Part shown: positions 34,226 to 42,505 of the stretch, piece by piece | Layout of the letters: each line of letters begins with the position of its first letter | How positions within the stretch are numbered: the stretch's first letter is position 1 | Source of the DNA: Pseudothermotoga sp. | Lineage (GTDB): Bacteria; Thermotogota; Thermotogae; Thermotogales; DSM-5069 | Reading direction: 5' to 3' | DNA: 64,000 nucleotides | Assembly (NCBI GenBank): GCA_025060105.1 | Contig: JANXCS010000009.1 | Coordinates: 1 to 64,000 of the forward strand | Made by a program: the position numbers and the translations under genes | Notes under the pieces: generated by a model | The model's input: only the letters and a program-made list of their open reading frames with translations | Databases searched by the model: none | What the model was told of the DNA's origin: nothing

Positions 34226-35599
34226 GTGGTGGAGTTGACGTTGGCTCACTGGTTGTACCTCATCTTCATGGTCGCGGTCGTCGTCACCATGTTCCTGCGA
34301 AAAGACACACCACTGATCTGTCTGCTCGGCTCGTTGCTCATCGGCTGGGCTGTGACAAAATCTTTCATTGGCGCCATTCAGTCCGTGTTCAACGCCATCG
34401 TCGTGGCCGGTGTCGAGCTACTCGGTATCGTCGTGGTCATCTCACTCATGGTGGCTTTGTCCAAGCAGATGGAAAAGAGTGGAGCTGCAGCAGTGCTCAT
34501 AAGAACTTTGGGTAAACCTATCAAGGGTCCGAAGTCTGCTTTCTGGTTTGTCGGCATCATCACAGCTATCCTTGCACTCTTCATCTGGCCAACACCGTCT
34601 GTTGCGCTCATCGGTAGCTTGCTCGTCCCTGTTGCTGTCAGTGCTGGTCTTTCTCCGGTCGGAGCTGGTGTGGCGATCGCTATGTTCGCCTACGGTGTGG
34701 CCCTCACCACCGACTTCGTCATCCAAGGTGCACCGACTCTGACGGCGAAAGCGGCTGGCATAGGTGTGGGTGAAGTCATGGTCGCGATGGTGCCCCTCAT
34801 CATAGCTTGGGCAGTCGTTGCGATTCCATTGAGTTATTTTTGGACGATGAGAGCTAACAGAAACTACGATCCCCGCAGAGACATCGAACTGTTCGGTGAG
34901 AGCGTCATGAAGAGTAAAAGAGAGGAATTCAGCACATTCGCAAAAGCTGAGGCTGCAATAGTCGCACTCGCTTTCCTGATCGATATAGTCCTGATGCTCG
35001 CTTTGAAATTGCGTGGAGGAGATGCCACAGCATTGCTCGGTGGAACTGCAGCAATGCTTTTGTTCGTGTTCACTCTCGCTCAGTACAAGAAAGAAGGATT
35101 CGAAATCGGAGCTGACTTCCTTAGGGAGGGCTTCATGTTCGGAGTGAAGATTTTCGCGCCAGTTTTCGTTATCGCGGCTATGTTCTATATGGGTAGCGGT
35201 GCAGCCAAACAGATATTCGGTGATGCTGGAAGACCTCTGTTGTTCGATCTTGCGAACGCACTCGCTCAGAGAGTGCCTTTGAACAAGTTCGCAGTTGGCC
35301 CGATGCAAGCAGTCATTGGTGCTATCACAGGTTTGGATGGATCGGGCTTTTCCGGTTTACCGCTGATGGGAACACTCGCGGGTGGTTTGGCGCCAGTCGC
35401 CAAGGTGAAGACATCCGTCATGGCCGCTCTCGGTCAGCTCACCGCAGTGAACTGTGGAGGGGGAACGATCGTTCCATGGGCACTCATCGCTGTCGCTGCT
35501 GTGTGCAAGACTAAGCCGGAGGAGATCGCCAGAAAGAACTTCATGCCGGTCATCCTTGGCTACGTTGCCGCTACGATCGTTGCGATCATCCTCATGTGA
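34226..35599 (+). CDS. Membrane transporter, ion-transporter-superfamily type (GntP/NhaC-like)
   Basis: About 457 residues with 11-12 hydrophobic segments. A central cytoplasmic hinge lies at about 215-250 (RANRNYDPRRDIELFGES). The two halves contain TPSVALIGSLLVPVAVSAGLSP and TGLDGSGFSGLPLMGTLAGGL, re-entrant-loop-like segments typical of this superfamily. Being last in an amino-acid catabolic operon, it likely imports the substrate amino acid or exchanges substrate for product. Two GTG codons (34226, 34229) are possible starts after GAGGGGG. A terminator follows directly. Confidence 0.8.
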   Translation: MVELTLAHWLYLIFMVAVVVTMFLRKDTPLICLLGSLLIGWAVTKSFIGAIQSVFNAIVVAGVELLGIVVVISLMVALSKQMEKSGAAAVLIRTLGKPIKGPKSAFWFVGIITAILALFIWPTPSVALIGSLLVPVAVSAGLSPVGAGVAIAMFAYGVALTTDFVIQGAPTLTAKAAGIGVGEVMVAMVPLIIAWAVVAIPLSYFWTMRANRNYDPRRDIELFGESVMKSKREEFSTFAKAEAAIVALAFLIDIVLMLALKLRGGDATALLGGTAAMLLFVFTLAQYKKEGFEIGADFLREGFMFGVKIFAPVFVIAAMFYMGSGAAKQIFGDAGRPLLFDLANALAQRVPLNKFAVGPMQAVIGAITGLDGSGFSGLPLMGTLAGGLAPVAKVKTSVMAALGQLTAVNCGGGTIVPWALIAVAAVCKTKPEEIARKNFMPVILGYVAATIVAIILM

Positions 35600-35606
35600 A
35601 CGATGT

Positions 35607-35629
35607 GGGGCGCGTCAAGCGCCCCTTTT
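35607..35629 (+). terminator. Intrinsic terminator after the transporter gene
   Basis: GGGGCGC (35607-35613), loop GTCAA, GCGCCCC (35619-35625), TTTT. It begins eight bases after the transporter stop. No new promoter is obvious in the 26 bases before dapF, so read-through probably feeds the downstream genes. Confidence 0.9.
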
Positions 35630-35655
35630 CATCCTCTCCGAAGGGGTGTGGCCAA

Positions 35656-36492
35656 TTGAAAATAAAATTTTTCAAAATGAACGGTGCGGGAAACGATTTC
35701 ATAGTCATCGACAACAGAGAGAACATCCTTGCAGATTTTGATATCAATCACTTCGTTAAGATGGTTTGCCGTAGAGGCAAATCCATAGGTGCAGATGGAC
35801 TCATGCTACTTGAAAATTCGAACACAGTCGATTTCAAAATGAGGTACTTCAACTCTGATGGTTCTGAAGGAGAGATGTGTGGAAACGGTGCGCGCTGCAT
35901 AGCGCGGTTCGCGAACATGATTGGTGTGGCAGGTAAGGCGATGAAGTTTGAAACGATCTCTGGAGTGCACGAGGCACTCTTAGTGGATGATGAGGTGCGC
36001 ATCATGTTTCCAGATCTGAGTTTGGACAACTTCAAACTGTTTCAAAAACACGATTTTGGTTTCGGACCAGTTGAGTATCATTTCGCCACAGTTGGAGTGC
36101 CACACACGATGATCTTCAGAGAGGACGTCGAATCGATGGACTATGGCACATTACTTGAATGGGGAAGAAAGATCAGATACACTTTGAACGTTTTCCCAAA
36201 AGGTACGAACGTGAATTTCATCAAAATCGTTGATGGGTCGAACATAACAGTCAGAACGTATGAGCGTGGTGTGGAAAACGAAACACTCGCTTGTGGTACT
36301 GGTTCGGTCGCGTCTTCGATCGTTTGCTTTCTGATCGGTCGTGTCGAACCGCCTGTGCAGGTGAAAGTGAGGGGTGGAAGACTGAAAGTCGGTTTCGAAT
36401 TGATCGATGAACGGTTCGTCAATGTCTATCTTCAAGGCGATGCCCGTACTGTGGCCGAAGGCTACATCCTTCCAGATGCTTGGAAAGAATGA
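35656..36492 (+). CDS. DapF-like PLP-independent amino acid epimerase/racemase
   Basis: 278 residues, normal DapF length. Both catalytic cysteines are present: GEMCGNGARC (N-terminal half) and TLACGTGSVAS (C-terminal half); FKMNGAGNDFIVID starts the fold. The start is TTG 35656 with AAGGGGTG seven bases upstream. Classical DapF converts LL- to meso-diaminopimelate, but no other lysine-biosynthesis gene is nearby; instead the gene is coupled to an aminomutase-like protein. Aminomutases of the ornithine/lysine class act on D-amino acids, so a racemase for lysine, ornithine or a relative is a strong alternative. A cell-wall role (Thermotoga peptidoglycan contains D-lysine) is a second alternative. 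Confidence 0.85.
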   Translation: MKIKFFKMNGAGNDFIVIDNRENILADFDINHFVKMVCRRGKSIGADGLMLLENSNTVDFKMRYFNSDGSEGEMCGNGARCIARFANMIGVAGKAMKFETISGVHEALLVDDEVRIMFPDLSLDNFKLFQKHDFGFGPVEYHFATVGVPHTMIFREDVESMDYGTLLEWGRKIRYTLNVFPKGTNVNFIKIVDGSNITVRTYERGVENETLACGTGSVASSIVCFLIGRVEPPVQVKVRGGRLKVGFELIDERFVNVYLQGDARTVAEGYILPDAWKE

Positions 36493-36518
36493 GCCTACTG
36501 AAAAGTGAGGTGGGTTTG

Positions 36519-36746
36519 ATGATAGACAAAATCATCGACGCACTCGACGTTGAAACAACACTGCTCGCCAAGAGTGAAGAGGAAGCGAAGAGTGTGGCTA
36601 TACAGTACTTCAAATCTCTGGGCTTCAACGATGTCGATGTGGTGTTCATCGAGCATAACGGCTTTGCGGCGCGAGTTCGATTGCGCGCTTACATCTTCAG
36701 ACCTGGCGACAAATATGTGTGGGTCTTTGGAGGCGATGGGAAATGA
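36519..36746 (+). CDS. Small protein coupled to the aminomutase (possible small subunit)
   Basis: 75 residues, one alpha/beta unit (SEEEAKSVAIQYFKSLGF, then VDVVFIEHNGFAARVRLRAY). The start is ATG 36519, six bases after GTGAGGTG; earlier ATG 36489 overlaps the dapF stop and lacks a site. Its stop overlaps the mutase start (ATGA), implying 1:1 synthesis, so it may be an accessory subunit. It does not look like the usual OraS small subunit; a segment of that type is found inside the next protein instead. Function unassigned. Confidence 0.7.
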   Translation: MIDKIIDALDVETTLLAKSEEEAKSVAIQYFKSLGFNDVDVVFIEHNGFAARVRLRAYIFRPGDKYVWVFGGDGK

Positions 36747-38521
36747 AATTTGTACTTTTTCCCCTCGACCCTGTCCACGACGTGGCTTTGAAGATGTTGA
36801 ATAGAGAACTTGTGAAGAGAAAACACCAAGTGATTTTACTACCCCCGGATACCAAAATGGAAGAAGTGATCGAGTTATGCCAAAGGGAGATGCCAGATTT
36901 CATCATGGTGAGTCGAACGGTTGGTTATGGCGCTGCAGAACTGCTTGCAAGGTTCATAGATATGTTGGATGCGGCAGGTCTGAGAGATAAATGCAAAGTG
37001 GTGGTGGGGGGCAAAGCGATCACGAAGGAGTTGGCGGCGGAATTGGGTTACGATGCTGGATTTGGTGAAAGAACGAGCTGGGAAGAAGTAATCGCTTATG
37101 TCGAAGGAAGGCAAATGGAGAAAGAAAAACTCAAAGTCAAAAAGAATAAGCGCGACATCACTCAAGGTTACACCTATCGTGTGCACGAACCAACCTTCAA
37201 ACAACTGCTCGATAAAATCACAGACCAAATTTTGGATTGGGTTAAAGACAAGACTAGTCCAGCTATCGAAAGGGTGAAGATCAGAGAAAGAATGCTCGAA
37301 GGTGAGGATTTGATCGAAGAATACCTCAAGTTTTGTGATGAAACGGTTGTCTCTTACTTCAAAAAGAACCTTTTACCAAAGAAAGTGAGGTTCATAACCC
37401 GAGAAGAGAGTAAAAAATTCGATCAGTTGATAAAAAGCCTGAAGTTAGACGACAGAATCCTCCGCCACACGCTCGACAAACCTCTCGTGTTCGTTCAGTA
37501 CGGAACAGGTTGTCCTTTCATGGATGCGATGCACATCAAAGTGAGTGAAGCTTGGGGGGCCGATGGTGTATTGCATTTTGATCCTTCTTGGGGTGCGAGG
37601 TGTGAAGGATTACTCGAAGGTTTACTGGCGCACGAAGAGGATGGTTCGATAATAACTTTAGAGAATTTGAAGCTCATCAAATCGTCTCTCGATGTTTCAA
37701 CTCTCTGGTGCGTCAGGGCGCACAGAGGATTGAACACGCCGGAAACGATCTTGCTCGCAGCTCGTGCCGGAGCAGACCTGACGAAGATAAACATGGTCTA
37801 TGGTTCGCTCAACGGCGGTACCGATCCAGAAAGACTCACTGTGGATGGTGTGTACGCTCTAAAGCTTGCAGCGAAATACAATTTGCCATTCGATATCCCC
37901 ACCAATGAAGAACTCGGTGGAGTTCCTGCACCCAAAGCTTTCGCTGGTATGCTCGTGGTTGCACACCTTGGGGTGAAGCTGAACGCTAAACCTATCTTGA
38001 AGCCACTGTTTTGCTATTCACCTGATGTGATGATCAACGATTACATGAAAGACAATTACATCGATTACAACGTAGCAAAGGTGATCGCACTGCGGCAGAT
38101 CATGGACGCTCCAATATGGCCTGGTGAACCCATTGGATTCATGACTCACACAGAAGACAGGATCCAATCGGCTATGACGACGGCTCTTCACGCCGCACTC
38201 GCAAGTTCTCTGAGACTCGACGCGATAACCATCGCTTCTACGGATGAGGCTTATGCTCGTGGTGCCATCACCGTGAGTGCTCGTATCGATACACTCAGAG
38301 CCATAGCAGAAGCCTTCAGGTTCTTTGGACAAGCGAAGATCGAACCGACGAAAAGGGCCGAAGAATATGCTCAGATGATAGTGAATGGTATCTACGAAAC
38401 TCTCGAGAAAGTTGCGAAAAGGGAAGATTTCGTGGCTTCTCTCTATGAAGGTCTGTTTGGAACGAGAGAGGAAGGTGCGAATCCAGGCAGGGCAGGTAGA
38501 GGAACGGTGAGAAAGTGTTGA
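36743..38521 (+). CDS. Cobalamin-dependent aminomutase-like protein with N-terminal B12 domain
   Basis: 592 residues. Residues 1-125 resemble the B12-binding Rossmann domain of lysine 5,6-/ornithine 4,5-aminomutase: DAAGLRDKCKVVVGGKAITK and AELGYDAGFGERTSWEEV match closely. Residues about 145-195 resemble an OraS-like segment (DWVKDKTSPAIERVKIRERM). Residues about 225-560 form a barrel with FVQYGTGCPFMDAMHIKVSE and DAITIASTDEAYARGAITVS. The order is reversed: in the known enzymes the B12 domain is C-terminal or a separate chain. The B12 motif DxHxxG reads DPVHDVA here, and the PLP-lysine position 11 residues after the His is Leu23, with Lys25/Lys27 nearby. It may be a new subfamily; the substrate is unknown. 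Confidence 0.8.
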   Translation: MKFVLFPLDPVHDVALKMLNRELVKRKHQVILLPPDTKMEEVIELCQREMPDFIMVSRTVGYGAAELLARFIDMLDAAGLRDKCKVVVGGKAITKELAAELGYDAGFGERTSWEEVIAYVEGRQMEKEKLKVKKNKRDITQGYTYRVHEPTFKQLLDKITDQILDWVKDKTSPAIERVKIRERMLEGEDLIEEYLKFCDETVVSYFKKNLLPKKVRFITREESKKFDQLIKSLKLDDRILRHTLDKPLVFVQYGTGCPFMDAMHIKVSEAWGADGVLHFDPSWGARCEGLLEGLLAHEEDGSIITLENLKLIKSSLDVSTLWCVRAHRGLNTPETILLAARAGADLTKINMVYGSLNGGTDPERLTVDGVYALKLAAKYNLPFDIPTNEELGGVPAPKAFAGMLVVAHLGVKLNAKPILKPLFCYSPDVMINDYMKDNYIDYNVAKVIALRQIMDAPIWPGEPIGFMTHTEDRIQSAMTTALHAALASSLRLDAITIASTDEAYARGAITVSARIDTLRAIAEAFRFFGQAKIEPTKRAEEYAQMIVNGIYETLEKVAKREDFVASLYEGLFGTREEGANPGRAGRGTVRKC

Positions 38522-39429
38522 TCCTCGGAGTACTCGGTACAGCAAAAAATACAGGTAAGACCACGACTACCAACGCTCTTTTGAAATGTCTGAGTGACAA
38601 ACCTTTGGCCATAACGAGCATAGGTTTCGATGGAGAGGATCTCGACCACATCACTGGTCTTCCAAAGCCGAAAGTTTTTGTGGAAGAAAGTACCGTTGTA
38701 GCCACCAGCGAAATGGCCGCGAAACATTCGACCGCCAAATTGCAATTACTCAAAAAACTAGAAATAACGACCGCTTTGGGCCCAGTTGGCATTTACAGAG
38801 TAAAACAACCTGGAACGGTCGTGCTCGTCGGACCACACAGCAGCAACGGGCTCCTCACCCTTGCAGAAACGCTGAGGAGTGAAAATATCGAAATCTTCTT
38901 GGTGGACGGTGCTATAAACAGGATCGTGCCGTTTCAACATGCGGACTTCGTGATACTTGCAGTGGGTGCTTCAAGGTCAACGAACATAGACTTTCTATTC
39001 CTAGAAACGAAAGTGATCATCAGAACCTTCGAATTACCGCTGGGAAGAGGGACTCGAAAGGTCCTAAAAGGTTTGATCAGCACCGAAAAACTCTCGATGT
39101 TTCGTGGTGAATCCATCTCAGTCGAATCTCCCATGCACCTTTTGCTCACCGAAGATTTTGCGAAACTTGAAAAACTTTTGCAAGAAATCGACATTGCTGT
39201 GATGAGAAAACCAAAATTGCTGTGTGTGACCATCAATCCATGCTACGCTGAAAGAAGAGCGGAAGGTTTCACACTCGCCCAGATTGATTTGAGTGAGCTT
39301 TCGAAGATGATCGAGCGTGAACTGAACATACCTTGTCTCGATGTCGTGAAGGAAGAAGAAAGACTGTGCCGAATCGTTGAAGAAGAGATCGGTAAAATGG
39401 GTACCTTGGAAGGAGGAATTTCTCCATGA
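38515..39429 (+). CDS. P-loop NTPase, possible mutase reactivase (KamB-like)
   Basis: 304 residues. The P-loop GTAKNTGKTTTTN at residues about 8-20 is followed by an SIGFDGED switch-like segment, VEESTVVATSEMA, VLVGPHSSNGLL and VDGAINRI. The N-terminal motif resembles KamB, a subunit of the lysine 5,6-aminomutase reactivase (recalled from memory). It overlaps the mutase gene by seven bases and has no KamC-like MutS partner nearby. A role in exchanging damaged cobalamin on the adjacent mutase is the simplest inference. The start is GTG 38515 or TTG 38518. Confidence 0.7.
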   Translation: MLILGVLGTAKNTGKTTTTNALLKCLSDKPLAITSIGFDGEDLDHITGLPKPKVFVEESTVVATSEMAAKHSTAKLQLLKKLEITTALGPVGIYRVKQPGTVVLVGPHSSNGLLTLAETLRSENIEIFLVDGAINRIVPFQHADFVILAVGASRSTNIDFLFLETKVIIRTFELPLGRGTRKVLKGLISTEKLSMFRGESISVESPMHLLLTEDFAKLEKLLQEIDIAVMRKPKLLCVTINPCYAERRAEGFTLAQIDLSELSKMIERELNIPCLDVVKEEERLCRIVEEEIGKMGTLEGGISP

Positions 39430-40844
39430 AAGTATCCATCATCGGCGCAGGAAGTGTGAGATTTTCATTACAACTCATAGGGGATATCGCTCAGACAGAA
39501 GAACTATCGCGGGACGTTCACATCTACATGATGGACATCAACGAAAGAAGGCTCCACGCTTCGTACATCCTTGCAAAAAAGTACGTAGAGGAGCTCGACT
39601 CGCCCGTGAGGATAACGAAAACATTGTCTCTGGACGAGGCGATAGAGGGTGCGGACTTCATCATCAACACTGCCTATCCTTACGATCCTCGCTTCCACGA
39701 AGATGGAGCCAAAAGATGGGATATCGTCACCAAGATAGGTGAAAAGCACGGTTATTACAGGGGGATAGATTCTCAAGAGTTCAACATGGTATCCACTTAC
39801 ACCTACGTTCTGGCTTCTTACCCGGACGTGAAACTTGCTCTGGACATCGCACAGAAAATGGAGAAATCAGCCCCGAAAGCTTATTTGATGCAAACTGCGA
39901 ATCCCGTTTTCGAGATCACTCAAATTGTGAGAAGGTTGACCAACGCCAAGATAATAGGTTTTTGCCATGGTGTTGCCGGTGTTTACGAAGTTTTCGAGAG
40001 ATTAGGTTTGGATCCAAAGGAAGTTGATTGGCAAGTTGCTGGGGTGAACCACGGTATCTGGTTGAACAGGTTCAGATACAAAGGCCAAAACGCCTATCCA
40101 CTCTTGGACGAATGGATAGAGAAAGAATCTATCAAATGGAAGCCAAGGAATCCTTGGGATATACAGATGTCTCCAGCAGCGATAGACATGTACAAGTTCT
40201 ACGGGATGCTTCCGATCGGTGACACGGTTAGAAACGGTACATGGAAGTATCATTGGAATCTGGAAACAAAGAAAAAGTGGTTTGGAGAATACGGTGGCAT
40301 CGACAACGAGGTTGAAAGAACCAAATTCCACCAACAGCTGAGAAAAGCAAGGGAAAATTTGGTCAAATTGGCAGAAGAAGTTCAAACTGATCCCAGGGTA
40401 AAACTCACAGAGCGCTTACCACAAATCTTCGCGAAGGATAGATTGAGTGGCGAACAGCATATTCCATTCATCAATGCGATAGTGAATGGAAAAAGAGTGA
40501 GGCTGTTCCTGAACGTGGAAAATCAAGGTGCGGTCGAAGGTTTTCCGAAAGATTTGGTGATGGAACTCCCAGTTTGGGTGGATAAAAATGGAATTCAAAG
40601 AGAGAAAATAGAACCGGATTTAACAGACAGGATCAAAAAATTCTATCTGTGGCCAAGAATATTGAGAATGGAATGGAACTTGGAAGCGTTCATCAGCAGA
40701 GATATTAAAGTTTTGGAAGAAATCTTGATCAGAGACCACAGAACAAGATCCTACGAACAAGTCCTGAATGTTTTAGAAGAAATTCTGAATCTACCTTTCA
40801 ATGAGGAGCTGAGAGAGCATTTCAAAGTATCCGAAAGAATATAG
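39426..40844 (+). CDS. Glycoside hydrolase family 4, probable alpha-glucuronidase type
   Basis: 472 residues. An NAD-binding N-terminus, KVSIIGAGSVRFSLQLIGDI, is typical of GH4, which uses NAD+ and Mn2+ in an oxidation-elimination-reduction cycle. Metal ligands are seen as GFCHGVAG and GVNHGIWLNR. In GH4 the CHGx motif is, as I recall, associated with alpha-glucuronidases, against CHEV/CHSV for alpha-glucosidases and galactosidases and CNxP for phospho-enzymes. The start is ATG 39426 after AAGGAGGA, overlapping the preceding stop by four bases, so it is translationally coupled to the aminomutase operon, an odd partnership for a glycosidase. Cytoplasmic; no signal peptide. Confidence 0.88.
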   Translation: MKVSIIGAGSVRFSLQLIGDIAQTEELSRDVHIYMMDINERRLHASYILAKKYVEELDSPVRITKTLSLDEAIEGADFIINTAYPYDPRFHEDGAKRWDIVTKIGEKHGYYRGIDSQEFNMVSTYTYVLASYPDVKLALDIAQKMEKSAPKAYLMQTANPVFEITQIVRRLTNAKIIGFCHGVAGVYEVFERLGLDPKEVDWQVAGVNHGIWLNRFRYKGQNAYPLLDEWIEKESIKWKPRNPWDIQMSPAAIDMYKFYGMLPIGDTVRNGTWKYHWNLETKKKWFGEYGGIDNEVERTKFHQQLRKARENLVKLAEEVQTDPRVKLTERLPQIFAKDRLSGEQHIPFINAIVNGKRVRLFLNVENQGAVEGFPKDLVMELPVWVDKNGIQREKIEPDLTDRIKKFYLWPRILRMEWNLEAFISRDIKVLEEILIRDHRTRSYEQVLNVLEEILNLPFNEELREHFKVSERI

Positions 40845-40961
40845 CCAGATAGAACACGAACGAGTGAGAGTTTTTTCACTTCGTATTCCATCGAGTTTTC
40901 TTTTGATCATTTCCTAAGAACTAGATGTGCGTTGATCTCTTTGAGAATCATAAAGGTACGC
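40845..40961. other. Gap between GH4 and the glp promoter
   Basis: 117 bases without a gene. GAGTGAGAG, a T-run, then TTCACTTCG near 40861-40883 may form a weak imperfect terminator hairpin for the GH4 operon. Confidence 0.35.
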
Positions 40962-40990
40962 TTGAATGTTCACATGCCGTGTGCTAAAAT
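40962..40990 (+). promoter_or_regulatory. Promoter of the glpA-like operon
   Basis: TTGAAT (40962-40967), 17 bases, TAAAAT (40985-40990), with an extended TGC just before the -10 box. Predicted transcription start is about 40997, exactly at the GGTGTGG element. Confidence 0.8.
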
Positions 40991-40996
40991 AAAATT

Positions 40997-41053
40997 GGTG
41001 TGGTAGAGAATTGGAGAAAGCCACATCCCTCATGGGGTGTGGCTTTTTCTTTT
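40997..41053 (+). promoter_or_regulatory. Transcription attenuator leader (terminator/antiterminator) of the glpA-like operon
   Basis: The terminator has left arm 41017-41029 (AAAGCCACATCCC), loop TCAT, right arm 41034-41046 (GGGGTGTGGCTTT) and a U-tract to 41053. The right arm contains GGTGTGG, and the same heptamer occurs at 40997-41003, the predicted 5' end of the message. That copy can pair with CCACATC (41021-41027), which destroys the terminator. The 17-base intervening loop is purine-rich (TAGAGAATTGGAGAAAG). The matching leader before glpK and the nearby glpP gene point to GlpP-mediated antitermination with glycerol-3-phosphate as signal (inference from the known Bacillus system). Confidence 0.85.
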
Positions 41054-41065
41054 GGAGGGATGGAT

Positions 41066-42505
41066 TTGAAAATCGCAGTGATCGGAGCCGGAGTGGTTGG
41101 TTCACTGATCGCTCGAGAACTGTGTAAGTACGATGCAGAAGTGTTACTCATAGAGAAAAATATGGATGTTGGCTGGGGTGTGACGAAAGCGAACTCCGCC
41201 ATTCTCCACGCTGGATATGACGATCCAGTCGGTAGTGTGAGATCGAAATTCTGTAGCCTTGGTAATGCGATGTACACAGAGCTCGCCAAAGAGTTGGATT
41301 TCGAGATCAAAAGGACCGGTTCATACGTTCTTGCCTTCAACGACGAGGAAATCAGTGTGCTTCACAAGCTTTTGAAACAGGGTGAAGTCAACAAAGTTCC
41401 CGGTCTCGAACTTCACGATCGTGATGAGATTCTCTCGAGGGAACCGAGGGTCAATCCAAAAGTGAAGATGGGACTTTGGGCACCAACAGCTGGTATAACG
41501 GAACCATGGATGATTGCAATCGCCGCCGTGGAAAACGCACTCGAGAATGGGTTGAAGCTGTTTTTGAATGAAGAAGTCATCGGTTTTGAAAAGTCCAACG
41601 GCAAGATCAAAAAGATCATCACCAATAAGCAGGAGCATTCTGTAGACATAGTCATAAACGTGGCTGGTTTGTTCGCCGATGAAATTTCGAAGTTGGCTGG
41701 CGCAGAATATGTGCCACTACATCCAAGGAAAGGTCAATACATTCTACTCGATAAGAAACTCGGTAAAATCGTCAATTCAGTCATCTTTCCAACCCCGACG
41801 GAAAAATCCAAAGGTATCTTGGTGTTACCAACGATAGATGGTGGTCTACTTCTAGGACCAACAGCCGAAGACTTGCCGAGTGATAGGAAACACGATTTAA
41901 CCACGACGAGTGAAGGGTTACAGCAGATCAAAGACTTTGTCCTCAAGCTCGTTCCAGATATAGACTTTTCCCTAGTCGTTAAGACCTTCGCCGGCCTGAG
42001 GCCAGAAAGTCCACAGAAAGATTTCTTCATCTCAGCCAGTCGAACCGTTCAAAATTTCATCAATGTCATGGCGATGAGATCACCAGGTCTCACGGCAGCT
42101 CCAGCGATAGCAAAGTACGTGGTCGAAGATCTCATACAAGATCAACTGAAACTAACGCTGAAAAGAAAAAGAAATTTCAAGTCGAAGAGAGAGGCTATAA
42201 AGAAGTACACGCAACTCAGTCTCGAAGAATGGCAAGAAGTGGTTGCGAGAAAACCGTCTGCGGGAAGAATGGTTTGCTTCTGTAACGAGGTGACCGAGGC
42301 CGAGATAGTTGAAGCCATCAGCAGAGGTGCTAGAACTCTAGACGGTGTGAAGTTCAGAACACGCGCCATGTTTGGGCGTTGCCAGGGTGGTTTCTGTATG
42401 AGCAAAATTTTAAAGATCCTTGAACGTGAACTTGGAACGGACGCTTCGAACATCACCCTCAAATCACCTGGCAGCTGGATCGTCGATGGGAAGGTGAGAG
42501 AATGA
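41066..42505 (+). CDS. glpA: FAD-dependent glycerol-3-phosphate dehydrogenase, GlpA type with BFD-like Fe-S domain
   Basis: About 479 residues. A DAO-type FAD fold (KIAVIGAGVVGSLIARELCK) is followed by the body of the dehydrogenase (TKANSAILHAGYDDPVGS, AGITEPWMIAIAAVE). The C-terminal domain from about residue 395 has the cysteines of a BFD-type [2Fe-2S] site: MVCFCNEVTEAEIVEA, then GRCQGGFC. It oxidises glycerol-3-phosphate to dihydroxyacetone phosphate. TTG 41066 is preferred because GGAGGG (41054-41059) is six bases upstream; ATG 41060 abuts that site. It overlaps the next gene by four bases. Confidence 0.88.
   Translation: MKIAVIGAGVVGSLIARELCKYDAEVLLIEKNMDVGWGVTKANSAILHAGYDDPVGSVRSKFCSLGNAMYTELAKELDFEIKRTGSYVLAFNDEEISVLHKLLKQGEVNKVPGLELHDRDEILSREPRVNPKVKMGLWAPTAGITEPWMIAIAAVENALENGLKLFLNEEVIGFEKSNGKIKKIITNKQEHSVDIVINVAGLFADEISKLAGAEYVPLHPRKGQYILLDKKLGKIVNSVIFPTPTEKSKGILVLPTIDGGLLLGPTAEDLPSDRKHDLTTTSEGLQQIKDFVLKLVPDIDFSLVVKTFAGLRPESPQKDFFISASRTVQNFINVMAMRSPGLTAAPAIAKYVVEDLIQDQLKLTLKRKRNFKSKREAIKKYTQLSLEEWQEVVARKPSAGRMVCFCNEVTEAEIVEAISRGARTLDGVKFRTRAMFGRCQGGFCMSKILKILERELGTDASNITLKSPGSWIVDGKVRE

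Noticed and set aside
34442-35308. 288-codon minus-strand frame inside the transporter gene
   Set aside because: Ser/Glu/His/Cys-rich shadow of a membrane protein; no motif or ribosome site.
35656-36492. Reading the DapF homologue simply as a lysine-biosynthesis gene
   Set aside because: Not excluded, but no dap or lysA gene is nearby and it is coupled to an aminomutase-like gene, so a plain dapF label would mislead.
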